Source: Rhodospirillales bacterium (GTDB lineage Bacteria > Pseudomonadota > Alphaproteobacteria > Reyranellales > Reyranellaceae). Taken from it: DNA of 35,960 bases. The position numbers were made by a program, and so were the translations under genes. Each line of letters begins with the position of its first letter. Within the stretch, counting starts at the first letter, position 1. The notes beneath the pieces were generated by a model. It was not told the origin of the DNA. It saw only the letters and a list, made by a program, of their open reading frames with translations, and searched no databases. The stretch is from the NCBI GenBank assembly GCA_947466085.1, contig CANIEC010000030.1:1-35960 (forward strand), in the 5' to 3' direction. Below are positions 22,384-30,832 of this stretch, one piece after another.

Positions 22384-23598
22384 TCAAGCCGGACGGTCGG
22401 GCGGGTCGCGCCAGCGCGACAGCGGAAGCTCGTCGAACCCGTCACCGTTGGGCGCGGCCTGCCCGGCGGTCTGGCTTTCGCCCAGGGACGAGGCGGCAAC
22501 GGCCTCTGCACGCTCCCGCAGGAAGACTTCGGCTGCCTTCTCGCCCTCGGCGATCAACCGGCCGATATTCTCCGAGCCGCGATCGATCTTGCCCTCATAG
22601 TCGAGAAGGTCCTGAAGCTCGGCCGGCATCTCGATGCAGGGGATGTGGTAGGGCTTGGCGCCATCGGTGTGGAACGACTTCGGAATGCGCACAGGCGCCT
22701 TGATGTCGAAGCGGCTGAGGAACTCCGGCCGGAAGGCGTCGGCGAGGATCAGGTCGTTCATGAACTCGAGGTGCCCGAGCTGCTGGAACAGCGAGATATT
22801 GCCCTCGAGTTGATTGCGCCGGTCAACGATCTCGCCCGGCTTCACGGGCACCTGCCGGCTGGCCGTGGGATTGATCTTGATCAGCCAGATCTCGTCGGGA
22901 ATGTTGGCGTCGCCGACCGAGCGTGGCCGAAGCAGTTCCTCGACCGGCGGGTTGTCCGAGAAGAGACCGTCCCAGTAGGCATCCTGCCCGATCTGCACGG
23001 CCGGAAAGATGTTTGGCACCGCGCACGAAGCCAGAACGTGCTCCACGCGGATCGCCTCGCGTGCCGACACGAACTTTGCGAGCGCGCCGCTGGTGATATT
23101 CGCCGCGCCCAGCATGAGCACCGGCCGCTGCGGCTTTGGCCCCCAGGAGGCGATCTCGGCGAAGTCGATATGCTTCTCAAGAAGCCCGCGGAAATCGGAG
23201 AAGCCCATCCGCTGCCCCTTGGTCATGAACTCCATCATCGACTGCATGACCGGCGAGGACGGGCTGAGTTGCAGGGTCGGCATCATGCCGGCATTCACCA
23301 GCCGCACCGATTCGACGATGAACCGGTTGATCGCGTGCTCGACCGGGCCCTGGGCGGTGTTCTCCTCCCAGAAATCCATCATGCGCTTCCAGACCGGCCG
23401 CTCGCCCTTCATGAACGAGTACCAGAGCAGCGTGGCGCAGACGGCGCCACCCGAGGTGCCGCTGATGGCGACGAACTCGAACTCGTCCTTGAGCCGGCCC
23501 TGACCCTGGGCCTGGCAGAGCGCCTTCAAAGCGCCGGCCGTGAAGGCAGTCTGGCTGCCGCCGCCCTGGCAGGCGAGAGCGATCTTGATCTTGGACAT
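22384..23598 (-). CDS. Patatin-like phospholipase
   Basis: 404 residues. Patatin fold: oxyanion loop ACQGGGSQTAF (9-19), nucleophile Ser49 in ISGTSGGAV (GxSxG) and catalytic Asp210 in YWDGLFSDNPP. The two catalytic residues and the loop are intact, so it is probably an active acyl hydrolase on lipids. No signal peptide. Region 220-380 continues the fold (IWLIKINPTASRQVP, FMNDLILADAFRPEFL), and the last 30 residues are hydrophilic and low-complexity. A GAAGAGAG stretch precedes the ATG. Divergent from hyuB; its stop lies 3 bp from the convergent Bug gene. Confidence 0.92.
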   Translation of the reverse strand: MSKIKIALACQGGGSQTAFTAGALKALCQAQGQGRLKDEFEFVAISGTSGGAVCATLLWYSFMKGERPVWKRMMDFWEENTAQGPVEHAINRFIVESVRLVNAGMMPTLQLSPSSPVMQSMMEFMTKGQRMGFSDFRGLLEKHIDFAEIASWGPKPQRPVLMLGAANITSGALAKFVSAREAIRVEHVLASCAVPNIFPAVQIGQDAYWDGLFSDNPPVEELLRPRSVGDANIPDEIWLIKINPTASRQVPVKPGEIVDRRNQLEGNISLFQQLGHLEFMNDLILADAFRPEFLSRFDIKAPVRIPKSFHTDGAKPYHIPCIEMPAELQDLLDYEGKIDRGSENIGRLIAEGEKAAEVFLRERAEAVAASSLGESQTAGQAAPNGDGFDELPLSRWRDPPDRPA

Positions 23599-23720
23599 GA
23601 GACACTCTCTTCAGAAACGGAACGACCCAATCTAGCGCGAAGCCGGTGATTTCTCCCGATCAACTCTTCGAATTCCGCCTCCCGGACGCGCGTGACGCAA
23701 GAATCGACGGGCGGACGGCT

Positions 23721-23731
23721 TGCAAATTGCA
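23721..23731. promoter_or_regulatory. AT-rich palindrome upstream of hyuB
   Basis: TGCAA-A-TTGCA is a perfect 5-bp dyad with one central base in the hyuB upstream region, followed directly by a second palindrome at 23732-23746. The 12-mer GCAAATTGCATG (23722-23733) recurs once upstream of dctP at 30800-30811, at almost the same distance from the start codon. Operator role is inference. Confidence 0.45.
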
Positions 23732-23746
23732 TGGCGAGGCTCGCCA
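23732..23746. promoter_or_regulatory. 15-bp perfect palindrome upstream of hyuB
   Basis: TGGCGAG-G-CTCGCCA has 7-bp arms around one base. It abuts the TGCAAATTGCA dyad and ends 33 bp before the hyuB GTG. A regulator-binding site is likely from the symmetry; an RNA hairpin is less so with a one-base centre. Confidence 0.5.
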
Positions 23747-23779
23747 AATGACCGCTGCAGAATTCGGGAGGAAGACAAA

Positions 23780-25573
23780 GTGCCGGTGTCCGATCCGATC
23801 GCGTTGGAGCTCTTCAAGAACGCCATTTTCTCGATCGCCGACGAGATGGCGCTCACTGTCTTCCGAACGACATATTCCGGCGTGCTCAAGGACAACATGG
23901 ACTATTCGACGGGCTTCGCCGATGCCAACGGCAAGCTCGCCGCCCAGGGCCTGACCTTGCCGGGCCATCTCGGCTCCGTGCCGACCGCCATGGAATCGAT
24001 CATGCGTCACTTCGATGGCGACATGGCCGAGGGCGACGTCTTCATCATGAACGACCCGTTCGACGGCGGCATGCACCTGCCCGACATCTTCGTGATCAAG
24101 CCGTTGTTCCACGAGGGCGAGCGTCTGGCCTTCGCCTGCACGGTCTGCCACCACATCGACGTCGGCGGCCGCGTGGCCGGCTCGAACGCCTCCGACTCGA
24201 CGGAGATCTACGCCGAGGGGCTGCGCATCGCGCCGATGAAGCTCTACGACAAGGGCGTCCTCAACAAGACCATCATGACGTTCATCGAGAAGAACGTCCG
24301 CCTGCCGGTCCAGCTGTTCGGCGACCTGCGCGCCCAGCTCGCGGCCTGCCATATCGGCGAGAAGCAGTTCGCCGAGCTGGTGGCGCGCCACGGTCCGGAA
24401 GAAACCAAGTTCTACCTCAACGAAGTCATCGACTATGCCGAGCGGCTGACGCGGGCGGCGATCCAGGAGCTGCCGGACGGCCAGTGGAGCTTCGAGGACT
24501 GGATCGACGACGACGGCGTCGACTACGGCAAGCCCATTCGCCTGTTCGTCACCATTACGAAAAAGGGCGGCCACATGGTGGTCGACTGGACCGGCACGAA
24601 CCCGCAGGTCAAGGGCGCGATCAACAACACGCTCTCCTTCACCAAGGCCGCCTCCTACACCGGAATCCGCTCGGTGCTGCCGCCAGGCATTCCCAACAAC
24701 GAAGGTGTCTTTCGCGCCATAGAAGTAATTTGCCCGCCGGGCACCGTCGGCAACGGCGTGCTGCCGGCGGCCTGCGCGGCGCGCGGCCTGACCGGCTTCC
24801 GCATGACCGACTGCATGTTCGGTGCGCTCGCCATGATGCTGCCCGACCGCGTGAAGGCGGCGGGCGACGGCGGCAACACCGGCATCTCGATCGGCGGCTA
24901 CGATTCGGCGCGCAAGCCCTTCGTCTATGTCGACTTCACCTGCGGCGCCTGGGGTGCACGCCCTTTCGCCGACGGGCTCGACGGCAATTCGCACATGTTC
25001 GCCAACATGGCCTCGCACTCGATCGAGGTGACCGAGGCCGAGCAGCCGATCCAGCTGTTGGCCTACGAGTTCGTGGCCGACAAGGCGGGTGCCGGCAAGT
25101 ATCGCGGCGGGGTGCCGTTCCTGCGTGACTACAAGTTCCTGGAGACCGAAGGCATGCTGCAGGTCCGCTCCGACCGGCGCGACCATCGCCCGTTCGGCCT
25201 CTATGGCGGCAGTCCCGGCGGGCCGTCTGAGAACTATCTCAACCCCGACGGCGAGAACCGGCTGCTGCCGTCCAAGCTCACCATGACGGTCAAGGGCGGC
25301 GACATCTTCCGCCACGTGCTGGCCGGGGCCGGTGGCTGGGGCGACCCGCTGGAACGCGATCCCGCCGCGGTGCTGCGTGACGTTCGCAACGAACTTCTCT
25401 CGCCGGCGAAGGCGCTGGCCGACTATGGGGTCGTGATCAACACCAGCTCCTGGACGGTCGACATCGCGGCGACGGAGCTACGCCGCGCCGAGATCGCCAA
25501 GGCGCGAGGCTGGACCGAGCCGCCCAAGGTCCAGTGGCACGACCCGGTGCCGCTCGCCCGCGCGGCGGAGTAG
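23780..25573 (+). CDS. hyuB: Hydantoinase B/oxoprolinase family protein
   Basis: 597 residues from the GTG at 23780, chosen because GGGAGGA precedes it by 8 bases; an ATG at 23720 lies inside the palindromes. The family start SDPIALELFKNAIFSIADEMALTVFRTTYSG, then GHLGSVP, NDPFDGGMHLPDIFV and HHIDVGGRVAGSNASD (metal/active-site region), and a late GGSPGGPSENYLNP are diagnostic of HyuB. With HyuA it forms an ATP-dependent enzyme opening hydantoin, 5-oxoproline or related cyclic amides, or carboxylating ketones such as acetone or acetophenone; the exact substrate is unknown. hyuA follows 106 bp downstream with a nested inverted repeat between. Confidence 0.93.
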   Translation: MPVSDPIALELFKNAIFSIADEMALTVFRTTYSGVLKDNMDYSTGFADANGKLAAQGLTLPGHLGSVPTAMESIMRHFDGDMAEGDVFIMNDPFDGGMHLPDIFVIKPLFHEGERLAFACTVCHHIDVGGRVAGSNASDSTEIYAEGLRIAPMKLYDKGVLNKTIMTFIEKNVRLPVQLFGDLRAQLAACHIGEKQFAELVARHGPEETKFYLNEVIDYAERLTRAAIQELPDGQWSFEDWIDDDGVDYGKPIRLFVTITKKGGHMVVDWTGTNPQVKGAINNTLSFTKAASYTGIRSVLPPGIPNNEGVFRAIEVICPPGTVGNGVLPAACAARGLTGFRMTDCMFGALAMMLPDRVKAAGDGGNTGISIGGYDSARKPFVYVDFTCGAWGARPFADGLDGNSHMFANMASHSIEVTEAEQPIQLLAYEFVADKAGAGKYRGGVPFLRDYKFLETEGMLQVRSDRRDHRPFGLYGGSPGGPSENYLNPDGENRLLPSKLTMTVKGGDIFRHVLAGAGGWGDPLERDPAAVLRDVRNELLSPAKALADYGVVINTSSWTVDIAATELRRAEIAKARGWTEPPKVQWHDPVPLARAAE

Positions 25574-25589
25574 CTCTCGTGTCTTTGCC

Positions 25590-25662
25590 GGGAGCGCGCC
25601 ACTCCAGTGGCGCTCATTTGTTGCGAACAAGCGAAGATGCGCCACTGGAGTGGCGCGCTCCC
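25590..25662. repeat. REPIN-like nested inverted repeat between hyuB and hyuA
   Basis: Two 24-bp arms (25590-25613 and 25639-25662) are perfect reverse complements, separated by 25 bases. Each arm begins or ends with GGGAGCGC and itself contains the near-palindrome GCGCCACT-CC-AGTGGCGC, so the element can fold as one long hairpin or two small ones. This is the design of REP doublets (REPINs) spread by RAYT transposases. No RAYT gene is in the window. It ends 17 bp before the hyuA ATG, where the hairpin could affect translation or mRNA stability. Confidence 0.85.
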
Positions 25663-25679
25663 AGCCATGAGCAGATCCA

Positions 25680-27767
25680 ATGACCGTGACTTATCGCGTC
25701 GGTGTCGACATCGGCGGCACCTTCACCGACATCGTGCTGCTGGGCTCCGACGGCACCATCCACACCAAGAAGATCTCTTCGAGCGTCGGCAATTACGCCC
25801 AGGCGATCGTCGACGGCTTGAGCGAAGTGTTCCGCGAGACCGGGCTCGACGGCGGCGCCATCGAGGAGATCCGCCACGGCACCACGGTCGCGTCCAACGC
25901 GATCCTCGAGCACAAGGGCGCCCGCGTCGGGCTGATCACCACCAAGGGCTTCCGCGACGTGCTGGAGATCCGCACCCTGCGTATGCCCAAGCTCTACGAT
26001 CTCGCCTGGACCAAGCCGGAACCGCTGGTCGAGCGCTATCTGCGCCGGGTGGTGGACGAGCGGGTTGACCATGCTGGCCATGTCGATCGTGCGCTCGATC
26101 CCGCCGACGCCGAACGCGCCGTCGATGCACTGCTGGCCGAGAAGGTCGAGGCCATCGCGATCTGCCTGCTCAACTCCTTCGCCAATCCGGCGCACGAGCT
26201 GATGCTGCGCGACATCGTCGCCCGGAAGGCGCCCCACCTGCCTCTCAGCGTGTCCTGCGAGGTCCTGCCCGAGATCAAGGAGTACGAGCGGACCTCGACC
26301 ACGGTCATCAACGCCTATGTGATGCCGATTGTGGCGACCTACCTGCACGCGCTGCGCCGCGGGCTCGACGGCGCCGGAATTCCGGCGCGCCTGCTGCTGA
26401 TGCAATCGAATGGCGGCCTCACCACCGATACCGCCGCCGCCGAGCGGCCGATGAACATCATCGAATCGGGCCCGGCCGGCGGCGTGGTCGGCGCGCAGGC
26501 GCTGGCCCGCGCCAAGAAGCTCGAGAAGATCATCACCTTCGACATGGGCGGCACCACCGCCAAGGCCTCGATGGTCGAGGATGGCGAGGTCGCGCGCGCC
26601 CAGGAATATGCCGTCGGTGCCGGCATCATGATCGGCTCGCGCCTGCTCACGGGCGCGGGCTACACCTTGAAGGTCCCCGCCATCGACCTCGCCGAAGTGG
26701 GCGCGGGCGGCGGCAGCCATGTCTGGATCGATCCCGGCGGCGCGCTGCAGGCGGGCCCGGAGAGCGCCGGCGCCTTCCCCGGTCCGGTCTGCTACGATAA
26801 AGGCGGCGAGGCGCCGACCATCACCGACGCCAATGTGCTGCTGGGGTACATCAATCCCGGCCATCTAGTGGGCGGCGCCGTGAAGCTCAACGCCGACAAG
26901 GCCCGGGCGGTGTTCGAGGAGAAGATCGCCAAGCCGCTCGGCATGACGGTCGAGCGCGCGGCCTACGGCGCGCACCTGATCGCAGCGTCCAACATGATCC
27001 GCGCCATCAAGGCGGTCTCGACCGAACGCGGGCGCGATCCGCGCGAGTTCTCGCTGTTCGCCTTCGGCGGCAACGGACCCTTGTTCGCGGCCGGCATGGC
27101 GGCGGCCCTGGGCATCGCTCGCGTGATCGTGCCGCCGTCGGCCGGCCTCTTCTCGTCCTTCGGCCTGCTCTACGCCGATGTCGAGCATCACTATGCGCGG
27201 ACCTTCCGGCGGCTGCTGCGCCAGGCCGATCTCGGCGAGATCGACCGCGCCTGGACGGCGATGGCCGGACAGGCCAACGGGCAGCTCGCCGAGGAAGGCT
27301 TCACCGGCACGAGCGCCCGGCTGAAGCGCTCCGCGGCGCTGCATTACAAGGGTCAGAGCTACGAGCTCACCGTGCCGGTGCCCGACGGGCCGATCGACGC
27401 CCGCATGGTGACGCATCTCGAGGAGGCCTTCGGCCAGGAGCACGAGCGCACCTATGGCCACCGCGCCGGTCCCGACGAGCCGGTCGAGCTGGTCGCCATC
27501 CAGCTGGTGGGCTCAGGCCTGCGCGAGGGCAGCGGCGTGCCGCAGAACGTACGGCCGAGCCGGGTCGAGGCGACGGGTGAGGCCTCGCGCCGCGCCTGGT
27601 TCGGCGACAAGCACGGCTGGATGGAAACGCCGGTCGTGAGCCGCGCCGATCTCGCCGAGGCCAAGACCGGCCCGCTGATCATCGACGAGTACGACACGAC
27701 CTGCGTCGTCCCGCCCGGCGCCCGCGCCGAGCGCGACAGCGCCGGCAACATCGTGATCACGCTCTGA
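25680..27767 (+). CDS. hyuA: Hydantoinase A/oxoprolinase family protein
   Basis: 695 residues. N-terminal ATPase signature YRVGVDIGGTFTDIVLL (5-21), then the GTTVASNAILEHKGARVGLITTKGFRDVLEI block, FDMGGTTAKASMV and FGGNGPLFAAGMAAALGI, all diagnostic of HyuA (actin-like ATPase). It pairs with HyuB, encoded just upstream, to form the ATP-using hydrolase or carboxylase. Length is normal. The ATG at 25680 has only a weak GAGCAG ahead. Its expression may be tuned by the hairpin element immediately upstream. A convergent hairpin separates it from the TRAP transporter genes, which may import its substrate. Confidence 0.93.
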   Translation: MTVTYRVGVDIGGTFTDIVLLGSDGTIHTKKISSSVGNYAQAIVDGLSEVFRETGLDGGAIEEIRHGTTVASNAILEHKGARVGLITTKGFRDVLEIRTLRMPKLYDLAWTKPEPLVERYLRRVVDERVDHAGHVDRALDPADAERAVDALLAEKVEAIAICLLNSFANPAHELMLRDIVARKAPHLPLSVSCEVLPEIKEYERTSTTVINAYVMPIVATYLHALRRGLDGAGIPARLLLMQSNGGLTTDTAAAERPMNIIESGPAGGVVGAQALARAKKLEKIITFDMGGTTAKASMVEDGEVARAQEYAVGAGIMIGSRLLTGAGYTLKVPAIDLAEVGAGGGSHVWIDPGGALQAGPESAGAFPGPVCYDKGGEAPTITDANVLLGYINPGHLVGGAVKLNADKARAVFEEKIAKPLGMTVERAAYGAHLIAASNMIRAIKAVSTERGRDPREFSLFAFGGNGPLFAAGMAAALGIARVIVPPSAGLFSSFGLLYADVEHHYARTFRRLLRQADLGEIDRAWTAMAGQANGQLAEEGFTGTSARLKRSAALHYKGQSYELTVPVPDGPIDARMVTHLEEAFGQEHERTYGHRAGPDEPVELVAIQLVGSGLREGSGVPQNVRPSRVEATGEASRRAWFGDKHGWMETPVVSRADLAEAKTGPLIIDEYDTTCVVPPGARAERDSAGNIVITL

Positions 27768-27774
27768 TCAAATT

Positions 27775-27796
27775 CCTCCCCATTCAAATGGGGAGG
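27775..27796. terminator. Bidirectional hairpin between hyuA and dctM
   Basis: CCTCCCCATT and AATGGGGAGG form a perfect 10-bp stem with a 2-base centre (so a slightly opened loop) between two convergent genes. AT-rich flanks (AAATT before on plus) suit a terminator read from either side. No long T tract. Confidence 0.6.
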
Positions 27797-27809
27797 CGAA
27801 TGAAAAGCG

Positions 27810-29096
27810 TCAGCCGAACCAGCGCACCGCGATCATCACGATGTCGGGCCAGATGCAGATCATCGCGATCATGGCCAGCAGCGCCACGACGAACGGCGCC
27901 GAGCCTTTCTCGACATCGGAGAGCTTGCCGCGTCCGCGGATACCGTGAATCACGAACAGGTTGATGCCGAAGGGCGGCGAGATCATCGCCGTCTGGATCA
28001 GCAGCACCAGCAGGATGCCGTACCAGACCGGATCGTAACCCGCCTGGACCATGAGCGGCGTGGTGATCGGGATGGTCGAGATCATCATGGAGAGTTCCTC
28101 CATGAAGGTGCCGAGTATGAGATAGAGCACGATCACCGCCCCCAGAACCTGGACCGGCGAGAGCTGCCATTGGGTGATCAGCTTGCTGAGCTGCTGGGTG
28201 AGCCCGATCGTCTGGATGATGACGTTGAGGAAGAAGGCGCCGACCAGGATCGCCACCACCATGGCCGTCGTGCGCACGGTGCCCTCGCAAACGTCGCGCA
28301 GCATGCGCCAGGAAAGCCTGCCGCGCTGGGCGGTGATCGCCAGTGCGCCGACGATGCCGACAGCGGCCGCTTCGGTCGCCGTGGCGATGCCGAAGAAGAT
28401 CGAGAAGATCACAATCAGCAGCAGCGCCAGCGGGGGCAGCAGGTCAGGCAGCAGCTTGAGGCGCATCTCCCAGTTGGTCTCGACCTTCCGGCCGCCCCAT
28501 TCCGGCTTCCAGACGCAGGCAACCAGCACGGTGAGGCTGAACAGCAGCGTCAGAATGAAGCCCGGCAGGAAGCCCGCGAGATAGAGCTTGGGCACGGACG
28601 TGTCGGTCATCACCCCGTAGATGATCATGTTGATCGAGGGCGGGATCAGGATGCCGAGCGTACCGCCGGCCGCCAGCGTGCCGAGGAAGAGCGGCTCGTT
28701 GTACTTGTTCTTGTCGATCTCCCCCATCGCCACGACGCCGATGGTCGCCGCGGTCGCCACGCTGGAGCCCGACACCGAGCCGAACAGCGCGCAGGAGCCG
28801 ATGTTGGAATGCATCAGCCCGCCCGGCAGCCACGACAGCCACTGGACGAGCGCGGCGTACATGCGCTCGGCCGTGCCGCTGCGCAGCAGGATCTCGCCGA
28901 ACATGATGTAGAAGGGAATCGCCGTCAGGATGAAGTTGCTGGTGGTCGACCAGGTCAGCTCGCCCACGATGCGATTCATCGGCATCGGCGAATAGATGCC
29001 GTTCAGGATCAGGCCGGCCAGGCCCATGCCGGCCGCGACCGCGATCGAGCTTCCGAGCAGGAACAGCAGGATGACGAGGGAGACGCCGGCGGTCAT
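27810..29096 (-). CDS. dctM: TRAP transporter large permease subunit (DctM)
   Basis: 428 residues with about 12 hydrophobic helices, standard for the large TRAP subunit. Typical stretches are SMPMNRIVGELTWSTTSNFILTAIPFYIMFGEILLRSG and PPSINMIIYGVMTDTSVPKLYLAGFLPG. The inner-membrane subunit drives sodium-coupled uptake of an organic acid delivered by the DctP receptor. Its ATG overlaps the stop of dctQ by 4 bp (ATGA), so the subunits are translated together. Third gene of dctP-dctQ-dctM. Confidence 0.95.
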   Translation of the reverse strand: MTAGVSLVILLFLLGSSIAVAAGMGLAGLILNGIYSPMPMNRIVGELTWSTTSNFILTAIPFYIMFGEILLRSGTAERMYAALVQWLSWLPGGLMHSNIGSCALFGSVSGSSVATAATIGVVAMGEIDKNKYNEPLFLGTLAAGGTLGILIPPSINMIIYGVMTDTSVPKLYLAGFLPGFILTLLFSLTVLVACVWKPEWGGRKVETNWEMRLKLLPDLLPPLALLLIVIFSIFFGIATATEAAAVGIVGALAITAQRGRLSWRMLRDVCEGTVRTTAMVVAILVGAFFLNVIIQTIGLTQQLSKLITQWQLSPVQVLGAVIVLYLILGTFMEELSMMISTIPITTPLMVQAGYDPVWYGILLVLLIQTAMISPPFGINLFVIHGIRGRGKLSDVEKGSAPFVVALLAMIAMICIWPDIVMIAVRWFG

Positions 29097-29692
29097 TGCT
29101 TCTTCTCCTGCTCGAGACCATGCGCCACGGCGGCGATTTCCTCCTCTGCCTCCGCGAGCGCCGACTTCGAGCCAATCAGGGCGAACAGGCCGGGATAGTC
29201 ACCGGCCATGAAGGCCAGGAGCCCGCGCACCAGCAGAAGGGCGCAGAGCAAGACGAAGAAGAGCAGGCCCGCGAACCAGAGCCCCTGCGGGATCACCAGC
29301 GGCGCCTCGATCGCCGACAGCGAATGCGAATCCGACTCCCAGGATTGCTTCACGACACCCCAGGCATACCAGGCGACCATGCCGAAGAAGCCCATCAGGG
29401 TCGCAAGGCTGATCAGGTCGAGCAGCGCCCGCGCCTTGATCGACTTCAGTCGCACATAGACCGTATCGATGCGGATGTGGGAGCGGCTGAGCAGGGCCGC
29501 GGAGAAACCCCAGGCGCTGGAGATGGCGAGCGCATAGCCCGAGATCTCATCGGCGCCGCCCAGCGTGACCGACATCGTGTAGCGCAAGGTGATGTCGATG
29601 CAGATCAGCACCGACGCCACCAGCAGCATCGCGCCGCCGATAATCGCGCCGATGCGGGATATTCCTTCGGCGGCCGCCTGCAGGCGATTCAT
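29093..29692 (-). CDS. dctQ: TRAP transporter small permease subunit (DctQ)
   Basis: 199 residues from the ATG at 29692; the open frame upstream runs into dctP and is not coding. Four hydrophobic segments, as usual for DctQ, with the family stretch GGADEISGYALAISSAWGFSAALLSRSHIRIDTVYVRL. A charged C-terminal tail (EAEEEIAAVAHGLEQEKKQ) is longer than in many relatives. It starts 13 bp after dctP and overlaps dctM by 4 bp. Confidence 0.93.
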   Translation of the reverse strand: MNRLQAAAEGISRIGAIIGGAMLLVASVLICIDITLRYTMSVTLGGADEISGYALAISSAWGFSAALLSRSHIRIDTVYVRLKSIKARALLDLISLATLMGFFGMVAWYAWGVVKQSWESDSHSLSAIEAPLVIPQGLWFAGLLFFVLLCALLLVRGLLAFMAGDYPGLFALIGSKSALAEAEEEIAAVAHGLEQEKKQ

Positions 29693-29705
29693 CTCGAGGC
29701 GATCC

Positions 29706-30755
29706 TTACGGCGTCGGTGCCTTGAGATCGAGCGCCTTGCCGACCGTGTCGTTCCACTCCTTGGCGCACTCCGAACCGCAGCGCTTGGCCCAGCCCGCAA
29801 GCACGGCACCCTCGACCAGCTTCTTGTGCGTCTCCATCTCCTCGGGCTTCACCGGGACGATGGTGGTCTTGGCAAGCTTGCCCATGGTGCAGGGCTGCAC
29901 GCCTGTGTTGCAGTTGTCGGCCTCGGCGGTCGTGGTCTTGATGGTCGACCACATCTTCTCCTCGTAGGCCTTGAACTGTTCGGTCAGGAAGGCCTGCGTC
30001 TTGGGATCGAGGCGCTTCCAGGTGTCGAGGTTGACGGCCAGCACATTGATGCTCCAGCCCAGCGACATCGGGTAGATCGACTTGGTGACTTCGGCCCAGC
30101 CGGCGGTGTTACCCGAGAGGCTGCCGGTCACGCCGCAGTCGACGACGCCGGCGCTGAGTGCCGGCACGACCTCGGCGAAGGCCATGCTGACGGCGGTGCC
30201 GCCGACGCCCCCCAGGAAGTCGCGCATCGTGTTGTTGAAGACGCGGATCTTCTTGCCCTTCAGGCCGGCCAGCCCGCTCACCACGTCCTTGCACCAGAAG
30301 ACCTGGGGCGTATTGCCGCCGAAGGCCAGCAGCTTGGCGTTCCAGTTCTTCTGCATCTGCCGGTCGATCACGCCGCGATAGGCGTTGCAGGCTGCACGTG
30401 CCTTGTCGGGCGTGAGCGTCAGGCCGGCTAGATCGCAGGCCTCGAAGCGCGGGTCGTCGCCGGCCATCTTGGAGATGTCCATGGCGGCGAAGTCCATGAC
30501 GCCGAGCTTCAAGAGCCGCAGCATGGTCTTGTCGTCGATGCCCATCTGGTCGAGCGGCGTCACGTCGACGGTGATGGCACCCTTGGAGGCCTCGGGGATC
30601 GTCTTGCGCCAGAACGGCAGCTCGTCGTGGATCGAGACCGGGGTCGGGCTGTTCAGTCCGATCACCTTGAACTGGCTCTTCGGAAGGTCCTGCGCGGTGG
30701 CGACGGAGACGAAAGCGGCCGCCACGGCCATACCACTCAGCAATCGCTTCAGCAT
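29706..30755 (-). CDS. dctP: TRAP transporter solute-binding protein (DctP)
   Basis: 349 residues from the ATG at 30755, with GAGGG upstream; a TTG two codons earlier is the alternative. The signal peptide MLKRLLSGMAVAAAFVSVATA is followed by a periplasmic DctP-fold protein: FWRKTIPEASKGAITVDVTPLDQMG, KGKKIRVFNNTMRDFLGGVGGTAVSMAFAEVVPALSAGVVDCGV (the arginine-bearing ligand region) and GWSINVLAVNLDTWKRL. It presumably binds an organic acid. First gene of the TRAP operon. The upstream region shares the 12-mer GCAAATTGCATG with hyuB. Confidence 0.93.
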   Translation of the reverse strand: MLKRLLSGMAVAAAFVSVATAQDLPKSQFKVIGLNSPTPVSIHDELPFWRKTIPEASKGAITVDVTPLDQMGIDDKTMLRLLKLGVMDFAAMDISKMAGDDPRFEACDLAGLTLTPDKARAACNAYRGVIDRQMQKNWNAKLLAFGGNTPQVFWCKDVVSGLAGLKGKKIRVFNNTMRDFLGGVGGTAVSMAFAEVVPALSAGVVDCGVTGSLSGNTAGWAEVTKSIYPMSLGWSINVLAVNLDTWKRLDPKTQAFLTEQFKAYEEKMWSTIKTTTAEADNCNTGVQPCTMGKLAKTTIVPVKPEEMETHKKLVEGAVLAGWAKRCGSECAKEWNDTVGKALDLKAPTP

Positions 30756-30799
30756 GTGCAATCCCTCGCTCCGTCCCCGAATTCCCTAGGAACGACGCA

Positions 30800-30811
30800 G
30801 CAAATTGCATG
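30800..30811. promoter_or_regulatory. Shared 12-mer upstream of dctP
   Basis: GCAAATTGCATG (dyad GCAA-A-TTGC) lies 44 bp before the dctP ATG. The identical 12-mer lies 46 bp before the hyuB GTG, on the same DNA strand although the genes face opposite ways. Suggests a common regulator; inference. Confidence 0.4.
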
Positions 30812-30832
30812 CCACGCGAAGGTGGCGCCGGC

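Noticed and set aside
23660..25315. 551-codon open frame antisense to hyuB
   Set aside because: Its sequence is a shadow of hyuB, with no ribosome site or family signature.
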